The notes beneath the pieces are model-generated. The model worked only from the letters and a program-made list of their open reading frames with translations. It searched no databases and had not been told where the DNA came from. Made by a program: the position numbers and the translations under genes. Source: Elmis aenea (lineage: Eukaryota; Arthropoda; Insecta; Coleoptera; Elmidae). From it: DNA of 64,000 nucleotides. Below, one piece after another: positions 33,553 to 45,057 of the stretch. Numbering within the stretch: the stretch's first letter is position 1; each line of letters begins with the position of its first letter. Location: contig OX393577.1 in the NCBI GenBank assembly GCA_947652605.1, positions 66,302,108-66,366,107 of the forward strand, in the 5' to 3' direction.

Positions 33553-35049
33553 AAAAAAAATCTAGTTGTTTTAAATTTTTTTTGTACCAATTTTTCAGCC
33601 TCATACCTCAAATAAGTAACACGAATTTTAAACTACATTTACCATGTAAATTATCTCAAAGAAAACTCACTAAGAAACATTCGAAAAACTAATCATAACG
33701 AAACAATTGTTTATAACACAATACAATACAACGTGCACATATTCCTAACGGAAATGATTAATTATAATTAGAATCATTATTTAATAAATAATCAAGGCGT
33801 TTGTTAGCATCGTGTGAATCTTCAGCTCTATGAGAAATTCACATAACAAAATAGTAATCTTAAACGAAGTTTGTTTACCTGATAAGGGCTGCATTATAAA
33901 TATTAAAGTTTGTCTAATCCCACGTCTCTCTACCGGGCGAGACACAATCATAAAATAATAACTAAATTGGTCTTAGCAGCTATCCAATTGGGCTGGAAGG
34001 TTAAAAGCTATGATACCAAAACAGAAACATAAACTTTCTTCAACATGTAATGTGTTTAAGTTCAGAAGTTTTCCAATAGCAGCTGAAGGCGTCTTTAGCA
34101 AGCCTAACCGCAAAAGTAGAAGTCAGAAAACAGCTTCTACGATCTAGGGGGATGAAACATATGGAGTGGGGTCAGGGTTATCAGAATTGGAACTATGACG
34201 AAGGGGGAAATATGTTTCTAACGGAAAAGCACCAGTCCGAAGTTTACGAATAAAAATAAAAGTTCGCTCGACCTCTCAGCCATAGACAATGATCAAATCA
34301 ATTACACAAAAAAATCAAGGAAAGTGCTACTAAATAATTTTTTAATTCAATACTAACCTGTATTACAACGTAACAGATTTTATTGATCATCATTTACCAA
34401 ATTTGTCAACTTTATAGTTCGACCACACATGGTTTATAGACAGAAGGCGTTGGTCTAATCACAAGTTTACGAAGGTTAAACGCATCTTAAATTTTAAACA
34501 ATAAAAGTACTTGTAATTACTTAACGCACACGATGAATATTATTTTAAAAAAAAAACGCCTCTATTTTTTGATTTCAACCGTTTAGGCATGAAGCACAAC
34601 AAAACACTTATTTAGAACTTATATAAACCGTTTACAAAAACCAATTTGTCGTAGGACATTGCTACCTACTAACAGTAAAGTCTGATTACTTCCAAAACCA
34701 TCTAACATTCGTTCTCACTCAATTTCAAACACAATGCTAACCAAACTACGCAATTATTCATTTATCTTGAATCACAACAGAACTTTGGAGGACTTCACTT
34801 ATTATAGAATGAAATATTATTTTTAATGCTGAATTTAACAGCTGTTATTCCTACATAAACGTATTAAAATATCAGATATACATTCACGTAGGCTTAATTT
34901 GTAGGTTTTCGACACCTACTTTTTCCGATTTGAGAAGTCTACATGTGACAGGAGATCGAAGTTTTAACGTTATTTCGTTCGACTGTCTTCATCACAGCTG
35001 TTTGTCGATTTCAGCTTTATTTAGTTGAATTAAAATGGGGTTCCCTGAT
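33553..35049. other. unassigned sequence
   Basis: No exon, RNA gene or element boundary seen. Confidence 0.45.
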
Positions 35050-35410
35050 TTTTTTTTTGTATTGCTAGATGCTGTTCTAATAGAATTCTTTATTGCAGTT
35101 AAATTAAAATGGATTTACTTAAGGGTTTTGTTTAAATTGAAGTGTTTTTTATACTGCTAGTTGATGATGTTCGTATTTTATACTTCATTATAGTTCAGTT
35201 GCAATTATTATTTAATACTTAAGTTTTTTTTTTGCACCGTTAGTTAATGTTCTTACAGTATTCTTTATAGATAAAATTAGAATAGGTTTTACTTAATTTC
35301 TTGCATAATACTAAAGTGTTTTCGTTTTTCTAGTCGATGTTTCTATGTTGAATTTTATTCTTTTACTTCATTTTTGGTTTAATACTGATTTTTTCCATAT
35401 TTTTAGATGA
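35050..35410. repeat. degenerate tandem repeat, about 90-bp unit, 4-5 copies
   Basis: GCTAG/GTTAG/TCTAG landmarks end at 35068, 35160, 35243, 35333 and 35406 (spacing 92, 83, 90, 73). Each is preceded by a T run and followed by (T)GATGNTGTTCT..T, then TTCTTTAT(T)G, AATTAAAAT and TTTACTTAA. Units differ by roughly a quarter of their bases. Confidence 0.65.
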
Positions 35411-38133
35411 GGTTCTTAGAACGTTTATAGACATCTCTTGACCAAAAATGTCATAATTTTAGGAGCGTCCATGATTGTATGTTCAAGGACTATACTGCAC
35501 CAATATTTGGTAACGTACTGCATTTTAAACATATAATAATAATCTTTAATTGTTGTAAATATCCTAAAAGGCGTAGAATATGTCACAATAATAAAAGTTC
35601 CCATTCTCTTTTTTGTGGATTGGTTTGATTTTTGCACATTTTAGTTTGTTAGGAAATATGCCATTTTTTACTGAGAGGTTTATAATGTGACTCAGTCGGC
35701 AGTATATTTTAAGAGGTTTGTTGGGGATTTCATCCTCCTGTTGATTTTGTGCTTTTAAGTGATTATGGTTTTATAGACTTTCTCGTACGAAGTGGGACGT
35801 AGATAGATAAACATATTATTATGTTTGAAGTGGCATAGGTGCCCATAACCAGCATTCACCGAACATTTAACGAATCGCTAATCACAAATGGACGCGAAAT
35901 ATGCACAAGGTTTTGGTAGTCCTTTGAAAGGCACATTAATCATTAAACATTGACTAAATACGGCTGTGTTATTAGCTACAGTTCGTATTTGATAAATCTA
36001 GCGACCTGAAAGACTTTGAGCTACCAAGATTAGCAAGTAAACTTTATAAGTTAGAATAAACTAAAACTCCTTTCTTGGACGAACATTTAAACTTCCCCAT
36101 CTTTGGTAGCAATAAGCTTCTTATTTTCAAACACATTTAACTAGATTAAAATAAAACAAGGAAGCAGTTTGTCAATGTTTTCCGGTTTACCTGATGCAAG
36201 TTACGTAAAAGACGAGTTATGGGTCGATATGAAACTGTGAACTAGGTTGAACGTCCAGTAATTACCAATATATTGGATGTATACTGGTTTATAGGATACA
36301 GTTAATTGGATACTACTTACAAACATTAATATATGTTCCATATTTCGCGTTGTTTTTGTGTTAAATCCTGTTACGCAGTAATCTTGGGTCAAAGTCGACA
36401 TACCGAGAGTGGAACTCCACATATTAATGTGTTGAGGTGTTTGGTGGCAAAAAAATTAACAAAATGCCAATCATTTTTTGCCTTCCTTAGCTGGTCTAGC
36501 TACTAGACTAAAATATTGCGTTAAAAAACGTTTTTGGTTAAGAATTAAACAAGGAAATCGGCAAAATTTGCCAGGGTGGGGAGCTCGCCCCGCGAGTCAG
36601 TGATTAAAGTTGTAGTACATCTCAAAGAACTTAAAATTCATACAATTAAACACTTATTATGAATGTGCATTTAAAAACTTTAAACAAAAGTACATTCGCC
36701 GAAATGTACAAACTAATTATTGCAATTGTTTACTGGAATTGTAAATACCAAACGATTACTTTCTGTATTAATTCTAATTAAATTTAATGGTCTTTTTTAT
36801 TAAAAGAGTTTGATAATTTTCGCGGAAATTTGCAAGCAGTCATTGTCAGCACGTTCCCAACAAGAACCAGACCTAATTACCGCACGATAAACAAAAACAC
36901 TATTATTAGATTTTAAGTAATATTACATCGTAATAAACGGAAAGACGGAAGTTATAGCGGGCTGAAAAAATTAATGTACAATTTTACTCAGGTACCGTGA
37001 CTCATTGCACTTCCTGTGCGTCGTTCACTGCACGTAAATAATTTTATATCGTGATGTAAAAAACATCTTGAAGCAATTTACTAGTACAAACTTTCGCGTG
37101 GTAATAAATGATGAACTTTTAAACAGCAATAATGATCAAAGAAATACTTCGCTGAAGTTAAATTGCAACATCTGGTCTGGACTTACAGTAGACTTCCGTT
37201 TTTTACATAAACAAATTAAAAAAATACTGTCCCACATTTTGTTGCATGATGGAGAACACACAGAATAGTTACTTCCTGTTTTACGGTTTTTAAACTTAAA
37301 CACTTGTTTAAAAAGCTAGCTTTTTCAAGTTTTGTTCATATTTTTAACAATCATTATACAACAGTAAATACTCGATAAAAGTTACCTCGAAAAATGCAAC
37401 TTTAATTTGGTTTTTACCTTTTCAAAAATATTATGATTCCATTTATAATCAATGGTAACTTGTATAGATCAGTGGTTTCTACATGTACCTATACCTGACC
37501 TAACTGACAATTTCAGTAAAACAGATTAGAATTAGAATAACTTCCAAGAAATTCAGAATGGATTCAAAATTTTGGAAAACAAGGGATCGTTTCAGGGTAA
37601 CTTGTTATTAACGGGACTGAAAAGTAAAAATAAAGTTTTGATTTTCTTTGTTCAATTTGTTTTCCAGTTGTAAATGTAATCAATAAACGTTATTTTAAAA
37701 ACTTATTCTCTAGCAACAATAAACCTTTAATTTTTTCTTAATTTCTGGATATAAATGAATTTTGATTCAAATTATTTTAAAATAGTGCATCTGATTTGAC
37801 AAAAGCAACAAAATTCGAATAAAGCAACTAATTCAACCAAAATCGATTTAAGAAAGTTGCTTTTATAGAGTATTTACCGTATTACTTTGTTACTTTGCAG
37901 ACAGTATTTTAAAATTATTGGCCATGTAGCCACCAAATTACTAAAACGCAAAAAACCAGTGCCTAAAAGTCAGGAACTGTATGCATTAAGGCCGCAGCGT
38001 ATGTGGTCATCGAGTGACGTCACACCGTGACCAGTATTTAGCCGCTTCTAATATCACCAGTCCTGCATCATAGTTAGTAGCAATCGATTTTAATGGTTTT
38101 TCTTGGCTAAACACTGTGAGCAATCTTTGAGAG
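35411..38133. other. unassigned sequence
   Basis: It includes a GC-rich line at 36575..36600 (CAGGGTGGGGAGCTCGCCCC) and a TGACGTCA palindrome at 38015..38022. Frames at 35425..35637, 36201..36422 and 37068..37268 show no family signature. Confidence 0.4.
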
Positions 38134-38338
38134 CAGTGTTTTTCAAACTTTTTACTCCAAGGACCACTCCCACAATTAAAATCTTACAGAGGACCTCAGT
38201 GCATTGTTTTGTAGAGAATATTTTAGTTTTTTATTTTTTTTATGATGATTTCCGAACATAATGAAAAGGCTCTGGGGACCCCTTTACAGGGATTCAGAGA
38301 CCCCCAGGGGTCCGCGGACCACACTTTGAGAAACACTG
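38134..38338. mobile_element. 205-bp hAT-type MITE
   Basis: The left end CAGTGTTTTTCAAACTTTTT and inverted right end CAGTGTTTCTCAAAGTGTGG form TIRs of the widespread type that reads '...GGACC(A/C)C' inside. Flanks TTTGAGAG (38126..38133) and TTTTAGAG (38339..38346) are an 8-bp target duplication with one mismatch. It is noncoding. Confidence 0.87.
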
Positions 38339-38346
38339 TTTTAGAG

Positions 38347-39769
38347 TACACAGTCCTTGTCTAACGGCAATATTATTTAACTCAGGACAAAACGCAAGAA
38401 ATTAATGTAAGTTATGAATTGCCATTTTATCCTTTCGAATGATCTTAGTAAGCAAATACTTAATTCAATGGAATAGAAACAAATCTGTTGGATCACGTCA
38501 CCTCCTCACGACTTCACGTCCAAGAAAAACATAAATTAAAACGCACTTCGGAACGCCAGAGTGCCTCCCCCAATTTCTAAATCACGCGTAGTTGCTTATT
38601 AACGCGAAATCGTGACATCTGAATTACTTACATTACACATTAAGCAAAAATTGGTCCATAAAATCCGCGTCGTATTTGCTTAATGGTCCCAATTTACAAC
38701 ACGAAGCAAACTGCTTTATTATTGCTGCTACCTTGATATACACGACATTCTGCAACTGCCAATTTTATTACTGCTTTACATTTACCAATACGCTATAAAT
38801 AATTGGCACAAGACTTTCAAGAGTGATAAAACATTTCCGTTACATTCTCTCATAATATTGACAGTAATATACGGCCCACAATTTACGGAGAGACTGTAAG
38901 AAGAGCATTTTCATGCACAATGCACACGCGGGTCACCACAAACTGGCGCTTGTTAAAAAACCTGTGATTTTTTAATATTAAAATAAATACAAGACCAACA
39001 TCTTGAAAAAAAAAAAGTTTTTCAGTAATCATCAAGTTTCTCATCTGTTTTTCCTGAAACCACGTAACATTTAATTGGCCCTAATAAATGCTACATGCTG
39101 TATATATTTAATTAGCACTAAATAAGAATGCTATCATAAATATTTCGGCATAAAAAATTCATCTATGTTACAAAACCTTGGCAACGACTGCTTGGTTATT
39201 AAAAGGCATTTTTATTTATCCACAAATAAATTACTATTTATAAGTTTTGTGAAATAGCCAATTATGGACCGGTTTTGTTAGATTGAGAAATGATTTAATA
39301 ATCTGGTGCATTATAACACAAAAAATTTGATTAATTGAAGGTGAACATATAGGTTCGTTTCACATATTAAATTACAAAAATATTTTAGTGACACAGTAAT
39401 TTTCATAATTTTAAATTGCAAATATTTGTGAACACAAAGAATAAATCAGAAGTATTTTCTTCCTAATTCTCTCTTTCAGTTATTAATTTTATTTCTATAA
39501 TTAGAAAAAAATTAACTATAACAACAAAATCTATGAAACAGTAATTTACATTAGTTATAACAAAAAACAGCGTTTTGTAAATCAAATTTTCAAATTTATT
39601 ACTAAATTTATTTTATTTTCTACTGAGTAGCTAATGCTGAATCTTATTTGGTATACCTAAATTTATAAAAGATGACAACAAAACAACTACTGGGCAAAGC
39701 AGATTACTAGACCTTTTAATATTAGCTGTAGTGTAGAACATCAACAAGTTTTTGCAATGAATTTAATTT
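38347..39769. other. unassigned AT-rich sequence
   Basis: Nothing recognised. Confidence 0.45.
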
Positions 39770-40075
39770 TTTTAAATTTTATTTTGGCTAAAATTGGAAA
39801 GTTTTGCAAAGGTCTTTATACTTTCTGAAAATGTTAAAGACACTGTAAGTAATGTATTTCCAACTTAATTTTGTTTAAACACAGTCTTACTTAAGTGATT
39901 TTTTACAGCTCTTCAAAATATTAAAAAATATTTTTAGAGTAGCCTATAGCGTTGCATATTATTTTGGCAAAAAATCAAAAATTTTGCAATGGTCTTCATA
40001 TTTTCTGAAAATAGTAAACATACCTTAAGCAATGCATTACTACCTTTAGTGTGTTCAAAAGCGGCCTTAACTGGC
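39770..40075. repeat. degenerate tandem repeat, about 180-bp unit, two copies (cluster 1)
   Basis: TTGGCTAAAATTGGAAAGTT, TTGCAAAGGTCTTTATACTTTCTGAAAATGTTAAA (given in parts) at 39783 recurs at 39963 as TTGGCAAAAAATCAAAAATT, TTGCAATGGTCTTCATATTT and on. Related units form a second cluster at 42080..42740. Confidence 0.65.
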
Positions 40076-40590
40076 GTCCCTTCCGAGATGTGACCTTATT
40101 TCTGGCAAGGAATTTCAATCAGCACAAAATAAACCCAACTTATCATAATCATGCCTACAAACGGGAATAATTTTGTATGAATTTAAATATTTTTTCATTC
40201 CAACAGCGAAAGTTATTTATGTACCAGAAGTTCCAAGTGATATTTTGGATTAATTAAGGACATAACAGGTTGTTTGAATTTCGGTAATTATCAATGCAGA
40301 TAATACACCATTAGCAGTAAATGTGACATACAAATCACAAACAGACATGAATTAGTAAAATCCATTCCCATAATCGACATATCATTTAAATAATAACAGG
40401 TTTTTTTAGTTTGCAGGTACCTATAACCTTGTCTGATCAACAATTACTTCCTTATAAGAATGAGCCTATATAATAATTACTCATAAACCGCATTATTTAA
40501 ATTAATTAGTTTTATTTTCAATTAACAGTGGAACTTCCTACGCTGAGTTACTGGATGTCTGGTACATGTGTACTCATTATGCGTTATGGT

Positions 40591-40827
40591 TTAGTCGTGG
40601 GTTGGTGTTACCTTATTGAACAAATTTGAATTTATTGGGCTTCCAGTGGCGCCTATAAAATTCGCTAGACGCAAATTTGACTTTATGGCTTTTGAATATT
40701 GCATCTCGTACAACCCGCATAAAGTTTTCGGGCTCTTACGTTTTTCTTTTAGGGAATAAAAGGAGGATGTACCGATATCCATCAGAATCATCGCGAAGGG
40801 TATGCTAATTCGTCTATCTGTACGCAT
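40591..40827 (-). other. unrecognised 78-codon ORF
   Basis: The minus frame starts MRTDRRISIPFAMILMDIG and ends near SNLFNKVTPTHD. It is slightly more GC-rich than its neighbours. There are no domain, splice-site or promoter signs, and I do not recognise the peptide. It may be part of a repeat; gene status is doubtful. Confidence 0.15.
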
Positions 40828-41225
40828 CGATCTAAAAGCAATACATTTTCATGATAAATACATCGTTTGCTTGAGACGAAACTAATACAAAATGTACTTT
40901 ACGAATTTATTTAAGAACTCTGCTAGATTATGCTGAAGGTTGCTAGAAGTATGCGCATAAAGATAAGAAATGATTAAGAAATTGTTAAACAATTTTGTTA
41001 ATTAAAACCACAACTAATATATTTTTAATCAAAGCAATTTAACAAAAGTTTTTTAAACTTTACAGTATTTTAACGCGTTGTAGCATTATCATGGAGCAAA
41101 TAACAGAACAATAAACAAAAGTGGTCTAATTGTATGAATCGATAACATTTGCCAAGATATGTAGATTTATTAGCATCTTAAATAATATTTTTCTACGACC
41201 ACTAATGTAAATGACTCTTACCATA

Positions 41226-41368
41226 CAGCCTGCATGCATAGTAAATGGGTCCTTACGCACGGTAAGCAAAAAGCACAGTTTTTTTTAAAGAAATGATCAA
41301 GGTAGAATCACGTCAAACACTTCCTGCATGCTAGTAAGCGAGTCCTAACGCACGGTAAGCAATGAATA
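41226..41368. repeat. short direct duplication (CCTGCATGC...ACGCACGGTAAGCAA)
   Basis: CCTGCATGCATAGTAA..GGGTCCTTACGCACGGTAAGCAA at 41229 is repeated as CCTGCATGCTAGTAAG.GAGTCCTAACGCACGGTAAGCAA at 41326, about 97 bp apart. The two units are given as pieces; the function is unknown. Confidence 0.7.
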
Positions 41369-42079
41369 AAAAATTTGCAGCATATCGCGTTTTTCTTTGT
41401 TATTAAAATTCATTTTTACGAGTTTATTAATGTGACAAGTAATAGGCTTTCAAAACTTTAAGTTTGTTGATTGGTTGTCACGGAAACAACATAAACTACA
41501 ACGACTAGCCTACCTGATTTATAATGGTTTTTGTTTAAAACCCTTTTTTGTTTTTTTGACAATGAATAAAAAAGTAAAATACCATGTGTGATACATTAAT
41601 GGATTCAGAAAAATAAATGCTCTTTGATTATGTAAATAGCAAAAATTGCGCCAATAAGAAAAAACAAAGTTGGTTGTCATAAAACAAAAACGAATCGACA
41701 TGGGAAAAATTTGTGACCACCATCCGATTCGGCTTAAATAGTTGCTTGGGCAGTGTTTTCACACATTTGAAATACTTCATACTTCAAGTTATAGACGATT
41801 TTCAAAAATCGTATTTTCCGGTTTTTCCTAATTTTCTCAGATACCGTTTGAGGTATTTCCAATTTCTCTTTAGATTATTAATGAGCACAAAATTTAGCTA
41901 CTTTGCCAAATTAAACCTATACTCTAGCTACTATAATAAGCGAGATCCCCATGCTTAAACTCGAATTTCAATCACCCTTTATAAATAAAGTGACCAAATA
42001 TGTTCCTTTTAAAACTAAAATAATATTTTATTCTTATAAAAAAATCGTTTTTAATCGAATAATAATCGACATAAGTTCA

Positions 42080-42740
42080 TTCAAAAACCTAATAATTTTT
42101 ACAGATCTTCAAATATTTTAAGGTGCATAGTTTTGCACAAGTTCTAAAATTGGCTCCATAATTTCTGGAAATATGCACACCAAAATTATAAATTATGAAC
42201 CCTCAGTTCCTACTAAAACCGCTCGAGAATTGTAGAGCTGTTCAAATTATTCGAAATTTATGAAGCCTTGCTTTTTTTTGGCTGAAATTCGAAAGTTCTG
42301 GAGCTGGATCCACAGTTTCCAAAAATGTTACAGACTTTAAGTGGTAATTGTCGTATTCAATTCGTTTAAAAACCGCTAAAAATACTTTTTGGAGTTATTC
42401 AAATTTTCAATTTTTTTAAGTGTATGGTATTGCAAATTGTTATCAAAAATTTGTGCAACTAGCAAAGGGTTTTGAATAGGTAAATATATATTCCTTTTAA
42501 TGTTAGAATTTCTTTTAAAATTTTCACGCGCATAGTTTTTCGTTAAAATCCCAAAGTTCTGTAGTTAGCTGCAGTTTCTAAAAGTATTACATGCTTTTAA
42601 GTCTTAAAGTACCTAACTATAATTATTGATCTTAACTCTGTTCAAAAACAGTATACAATTTTTTTTTGAGCTCCTCAATTTTTTTAAATTATCTGAAAGC
42701 ATGTTATTACATTATTTTTTTTAAATTTCTTAAGTTCTGT
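42080..42740. repeat. degenerate tandem repeat, about 150-200-bp units (cluster 2)
   Basis: Related phrases recur near 42130, 42275, 42440 and 42540: (G)TTTTTGGCTGAAATTCGAAA, GTTCTGGAG, C(A/T)GTTTCNAAAA(A)TGTTACA, and TTCAAA(T)ATTTT(T)AAGTG. They match the units at 39770..40075. Units are heavily diverged and their borders are uncertain. Confidence 0.55.
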
Positions 42741-43152
42741 CATTGGTTGGTTATTTAGTTTTTAACAATTTTATCGGCGTTATAATTAACGGTAAAACAA
42801 AACATTTGCAACTGGCAATAAATTACATATCTAATAACCGTACTCCCTCATTGTCGAAAGACCTCATATCTCGAATTCCAGTTTATTTCGATAAAAACCT
42901 GCTTCACTCCTGCATACCTGCAGCACTCACCTTGCAATTCAACATTAAGCACCTGCTAATTAATTACGAGTCCTGCTGTTGTTATTAAATTCCGCTAAAC
43001 GAACTGATTAAATTCCATTAAAAAAGCAAACAACCTGCATGTAATACAAATTATTACCCAGGTTCTTCCTACCGCGTTCGACGATATTGAGAATTGATTG
43101 GGCGTCTGCCCATATAAGTCATACAGACCAACAAAAATTCTTGTTTACCATA

Positions 43153-43332
43153 ATGGCAATAACGATAATAATAATTGCGCTGATAATCAAGAGTGCTCAC
43201 GGGTGCAACATCATGTATGACCTTGGGGTTCAGCTCAAACTACAATCCATGACGCAGGAGGCGGCGAAGTTTAATAATAATGTGTGTACAACCTTCACAA
43301 ACAATTCTCCAGTACCCGGTAACAATAATTAA
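43153..43332 (+). CDS. possible small secreted-peptide ORF (59 codons), doubtful
   Basis: ATG at 43153 starts MAITIIIIALIIKSAHG, which has the shape of a signal peptide (hydrophobic core and small residues before a likely cut after AHG). About 42 residues follow, beginning CNIMYDLGVQLKLQSMTQEA and ending with N/P-rich NNSPVPGNNN. CATATAAG lies about 40 bp upstream. The segment is richer in GC than its flanks. The residue order matches no peptide family I know, and there is only one or two Cys. A chance ORF is the leading alternative. Confidence 0.2.
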   Translation: MAITIIIIALIIKSAHGCNIMYDLGVQLKLQSMTQEAAKFNNNVCTTFTNNSPVPGNNN

Positions 43333-43429
43333 AAACGTTTATCGCCATGATGATGGTGAGAACGGATATACTATTAGAAGTACATTAAATAACACCGAAA
43401 CTTTATCATAACTAAGCTACAAAAAACAA

Positions 43430-43700
43430 TAGATCGAATTTTTATGATGAAGAAAATACTAAATAATGCATACGAACAAAATTTAGGCCTGATTTTCATT
43501 GATTTTAGAAAAACTTATGAATTTATGATTCGATAATTAGAAGTAAACGGTGTGAAGCTATGGCCAAACTAGGGATTCCAAATAAGATAATAAATCTAAC
43601 AACGATGATGTTACAGAGCATATAAGAAGGTAGTGGTGGAAGGACACATATCAAGAGGCTTGCTAAAACTTCCATTTTTCGTTCCATATTTTATGCTAAT
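43430..43700 (+). pseudogene. LINE reverse-transcriptase fragment (palm motif A region)
   Basis: Plus-strand frames read YEQNLGLIFIDFRKTYDSI-like, then AMAKLGIPNKIINLTTMML and KVVVEGHISRGL. These correspond to the (F/V)D(F/L)xKAYD motif A and the following thumb/palm helix of LINE RTs. Frameshifts occur at about 43530 and 43620. It is short and inactive. Confidence 0.7.
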
Positions 43701-44084
43701 ATTAACAGAATTCATCTAAAACAGATGCAGACATTCGTTCTTTCACATCCATGCATGTGCGCATGTGATAACCTTGGAAATGCAGCACATGCATTGCAAA
43801 CATTTGCATACAACAGCATTTTATGGGTTTTACAATCAATGGTCATAGTTCAACCGTAACACTAATAGAATCCGTACAATTTACATTAATTTCGCCACTA
43901 GACATACTCAGCAAATGAAGTTTGACCTTTGGACGGAACAAAAATCAATTAAAAACTGCGTTTTATTCAAGTATTTTTTTAAAGCGCGCCTGTATGAATT
44001 ATTAAAGGTGTTTGCTGCTTTTTTTAAATTTTCATTTGCTTTAGTTAATACAAAGTATTAAAAATAGTTGCAGAATAATTACAA

Positions 44085-44935
44085 AATTGTTCTTTTGAAA
44101 GAAATCCTTCAATAAAACAAACATGGTCTCTTCAAAAACAATTGCAGTAAAAAACAAACTAAAACTGTCCTTTTAAAAAGAATTGCAAGGTTCTATAAAC
44201 TAACACGTTCCTTTCAGAAATTGCAGGATAATACAAACTCTCTTTTTAAAAACAGTTGCAAGATAAACACACTAAAATTGTCCTTTAAAAAACAACTGCA
44301 GGATAATACAAACCAAAGTTGTTCTTTTTATAACAATTGCGGGTAAAAAAATGAGCCTTAAAAAACTAATACCAATTGAAATTTCCTTTTTTTTGTTGCA
44401 GTATAACAAACACTAGCATGGTCTTTTTAATAACAATTGTAAGATAACACAAACATCATTCTTTTAGAAACAGTTGCAATTAAAATTGTCTTTTTAAAAA
44501 GAATTGCAAGGTACAATTTTTCTTTCAGGAATTGAAGGATAATACAAACTGCATCTTGTTAAAATAAAAACAGTTGCAAGATAAACACGCTAAAATTGTC
44601 CTTTAAAAAACAATCGCAGGATAATACACACTAAAGTTGTTCTTTTTATAACAATTGCAGGATAATAAAAAAATTATACCAACTGAAATTAACAGTAGCA
44701 GTATACTAAACACTAACATAGTCCTTTTAATGACAATTGTAAGATAATAGAAACATTGTCCTTCTAGAAACAGTTGCAAATAATGCCTTTTAAATACTAA
44801 AATAGTCCTTTTAGAAACAATCGCAGAATAATATATTTTAAATACACTTGTAATATAATAAAAAGCGGAGCTGTCCTTTTCAGGACTGTCGCAGAATAAT
44901 AGGAAGTGAAATTGTCCTTTTTCATTTATTAGCAA
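44085..44935. repeat. minisatellite of about 45-bp units with a ~310-bp higher-order period
   Basis: The region is made almost entirely of variants of TTGTCCTTTTAAAAACAATTG then CAGGATAATACAAACTAAAA, about 18 units. Longer blocks repeat: CAGTTGCAAGATAAACAC at 44253 and 44571 (318 bp apart); CACTA(G/A)CAT(G/A)GTC at 44411 and 44711 (300); GTC(C/T)TTTTAAAAAGAATTGC at 44167 and 44488 (321). So groups of about seven units were duplicated as a block. No ORF of interest; the 110-codon minus frame in it is an artefact of the repeat. Confidence 0.88.
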
Positions 44936-45027
44936 TTTTTATGAAACGTTTTAGAGATTAAATATTTATACTCACTTGGGGTAAGTGTGATTTGAAATTA
45001 TCTAATGGCTTCATTATGAAAAAGACG

Positions 45028-45057
45028 CTTACCTGAAAATAAAAAAATACATTAGTA
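45028..45057 (-). promoter_or_regulatory. candidate recursive (ratcheting) splice site, junction 45033/45032
   Basis: On the minus strand: branch-point consensus TACTAAT (plus 45051..45057), pyrimidine run, then TTTTATTTTCAG|GTAAGC with acceptor and donor directly joined and no exon between. The branch A is about 19 bases from the junction. This is the form of recursive splice sites known from long insect introns. It has the same orientation as PDZ-GEF and lies 22.6 kb upstream of its exon at 22.3 kb. Confidence 0.5.

Larger units (their letters stand above)
22384..45032 (-). other. part of the upstream PDZ-GEF intron (lower bound)
   Basis: From the acceptor at 22384, no exon encoding the expected upstream sequence (the cNMP-binding-like fold with its W-Y-I-L-L-S-G-S-V motif) was recognised on the minus strand. 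The recursive splice site at 45033 suggests the intron reaches at least that far. Everything inside is described separately. Confidence 0.5.

Noticed and set aside
33881..33890. Possible further recursive splice site (minus GCAGCCCTTATCAG|GTAAAC)
   Set aside because: It has no pyrimidine tract and no branch-point consensus, and the donor is weak.
44603..44935. 110-codon minus-strand ORF
   Set aside because: It is produced by the repeating ~45-bp units of the minisatellite, not by a gene.
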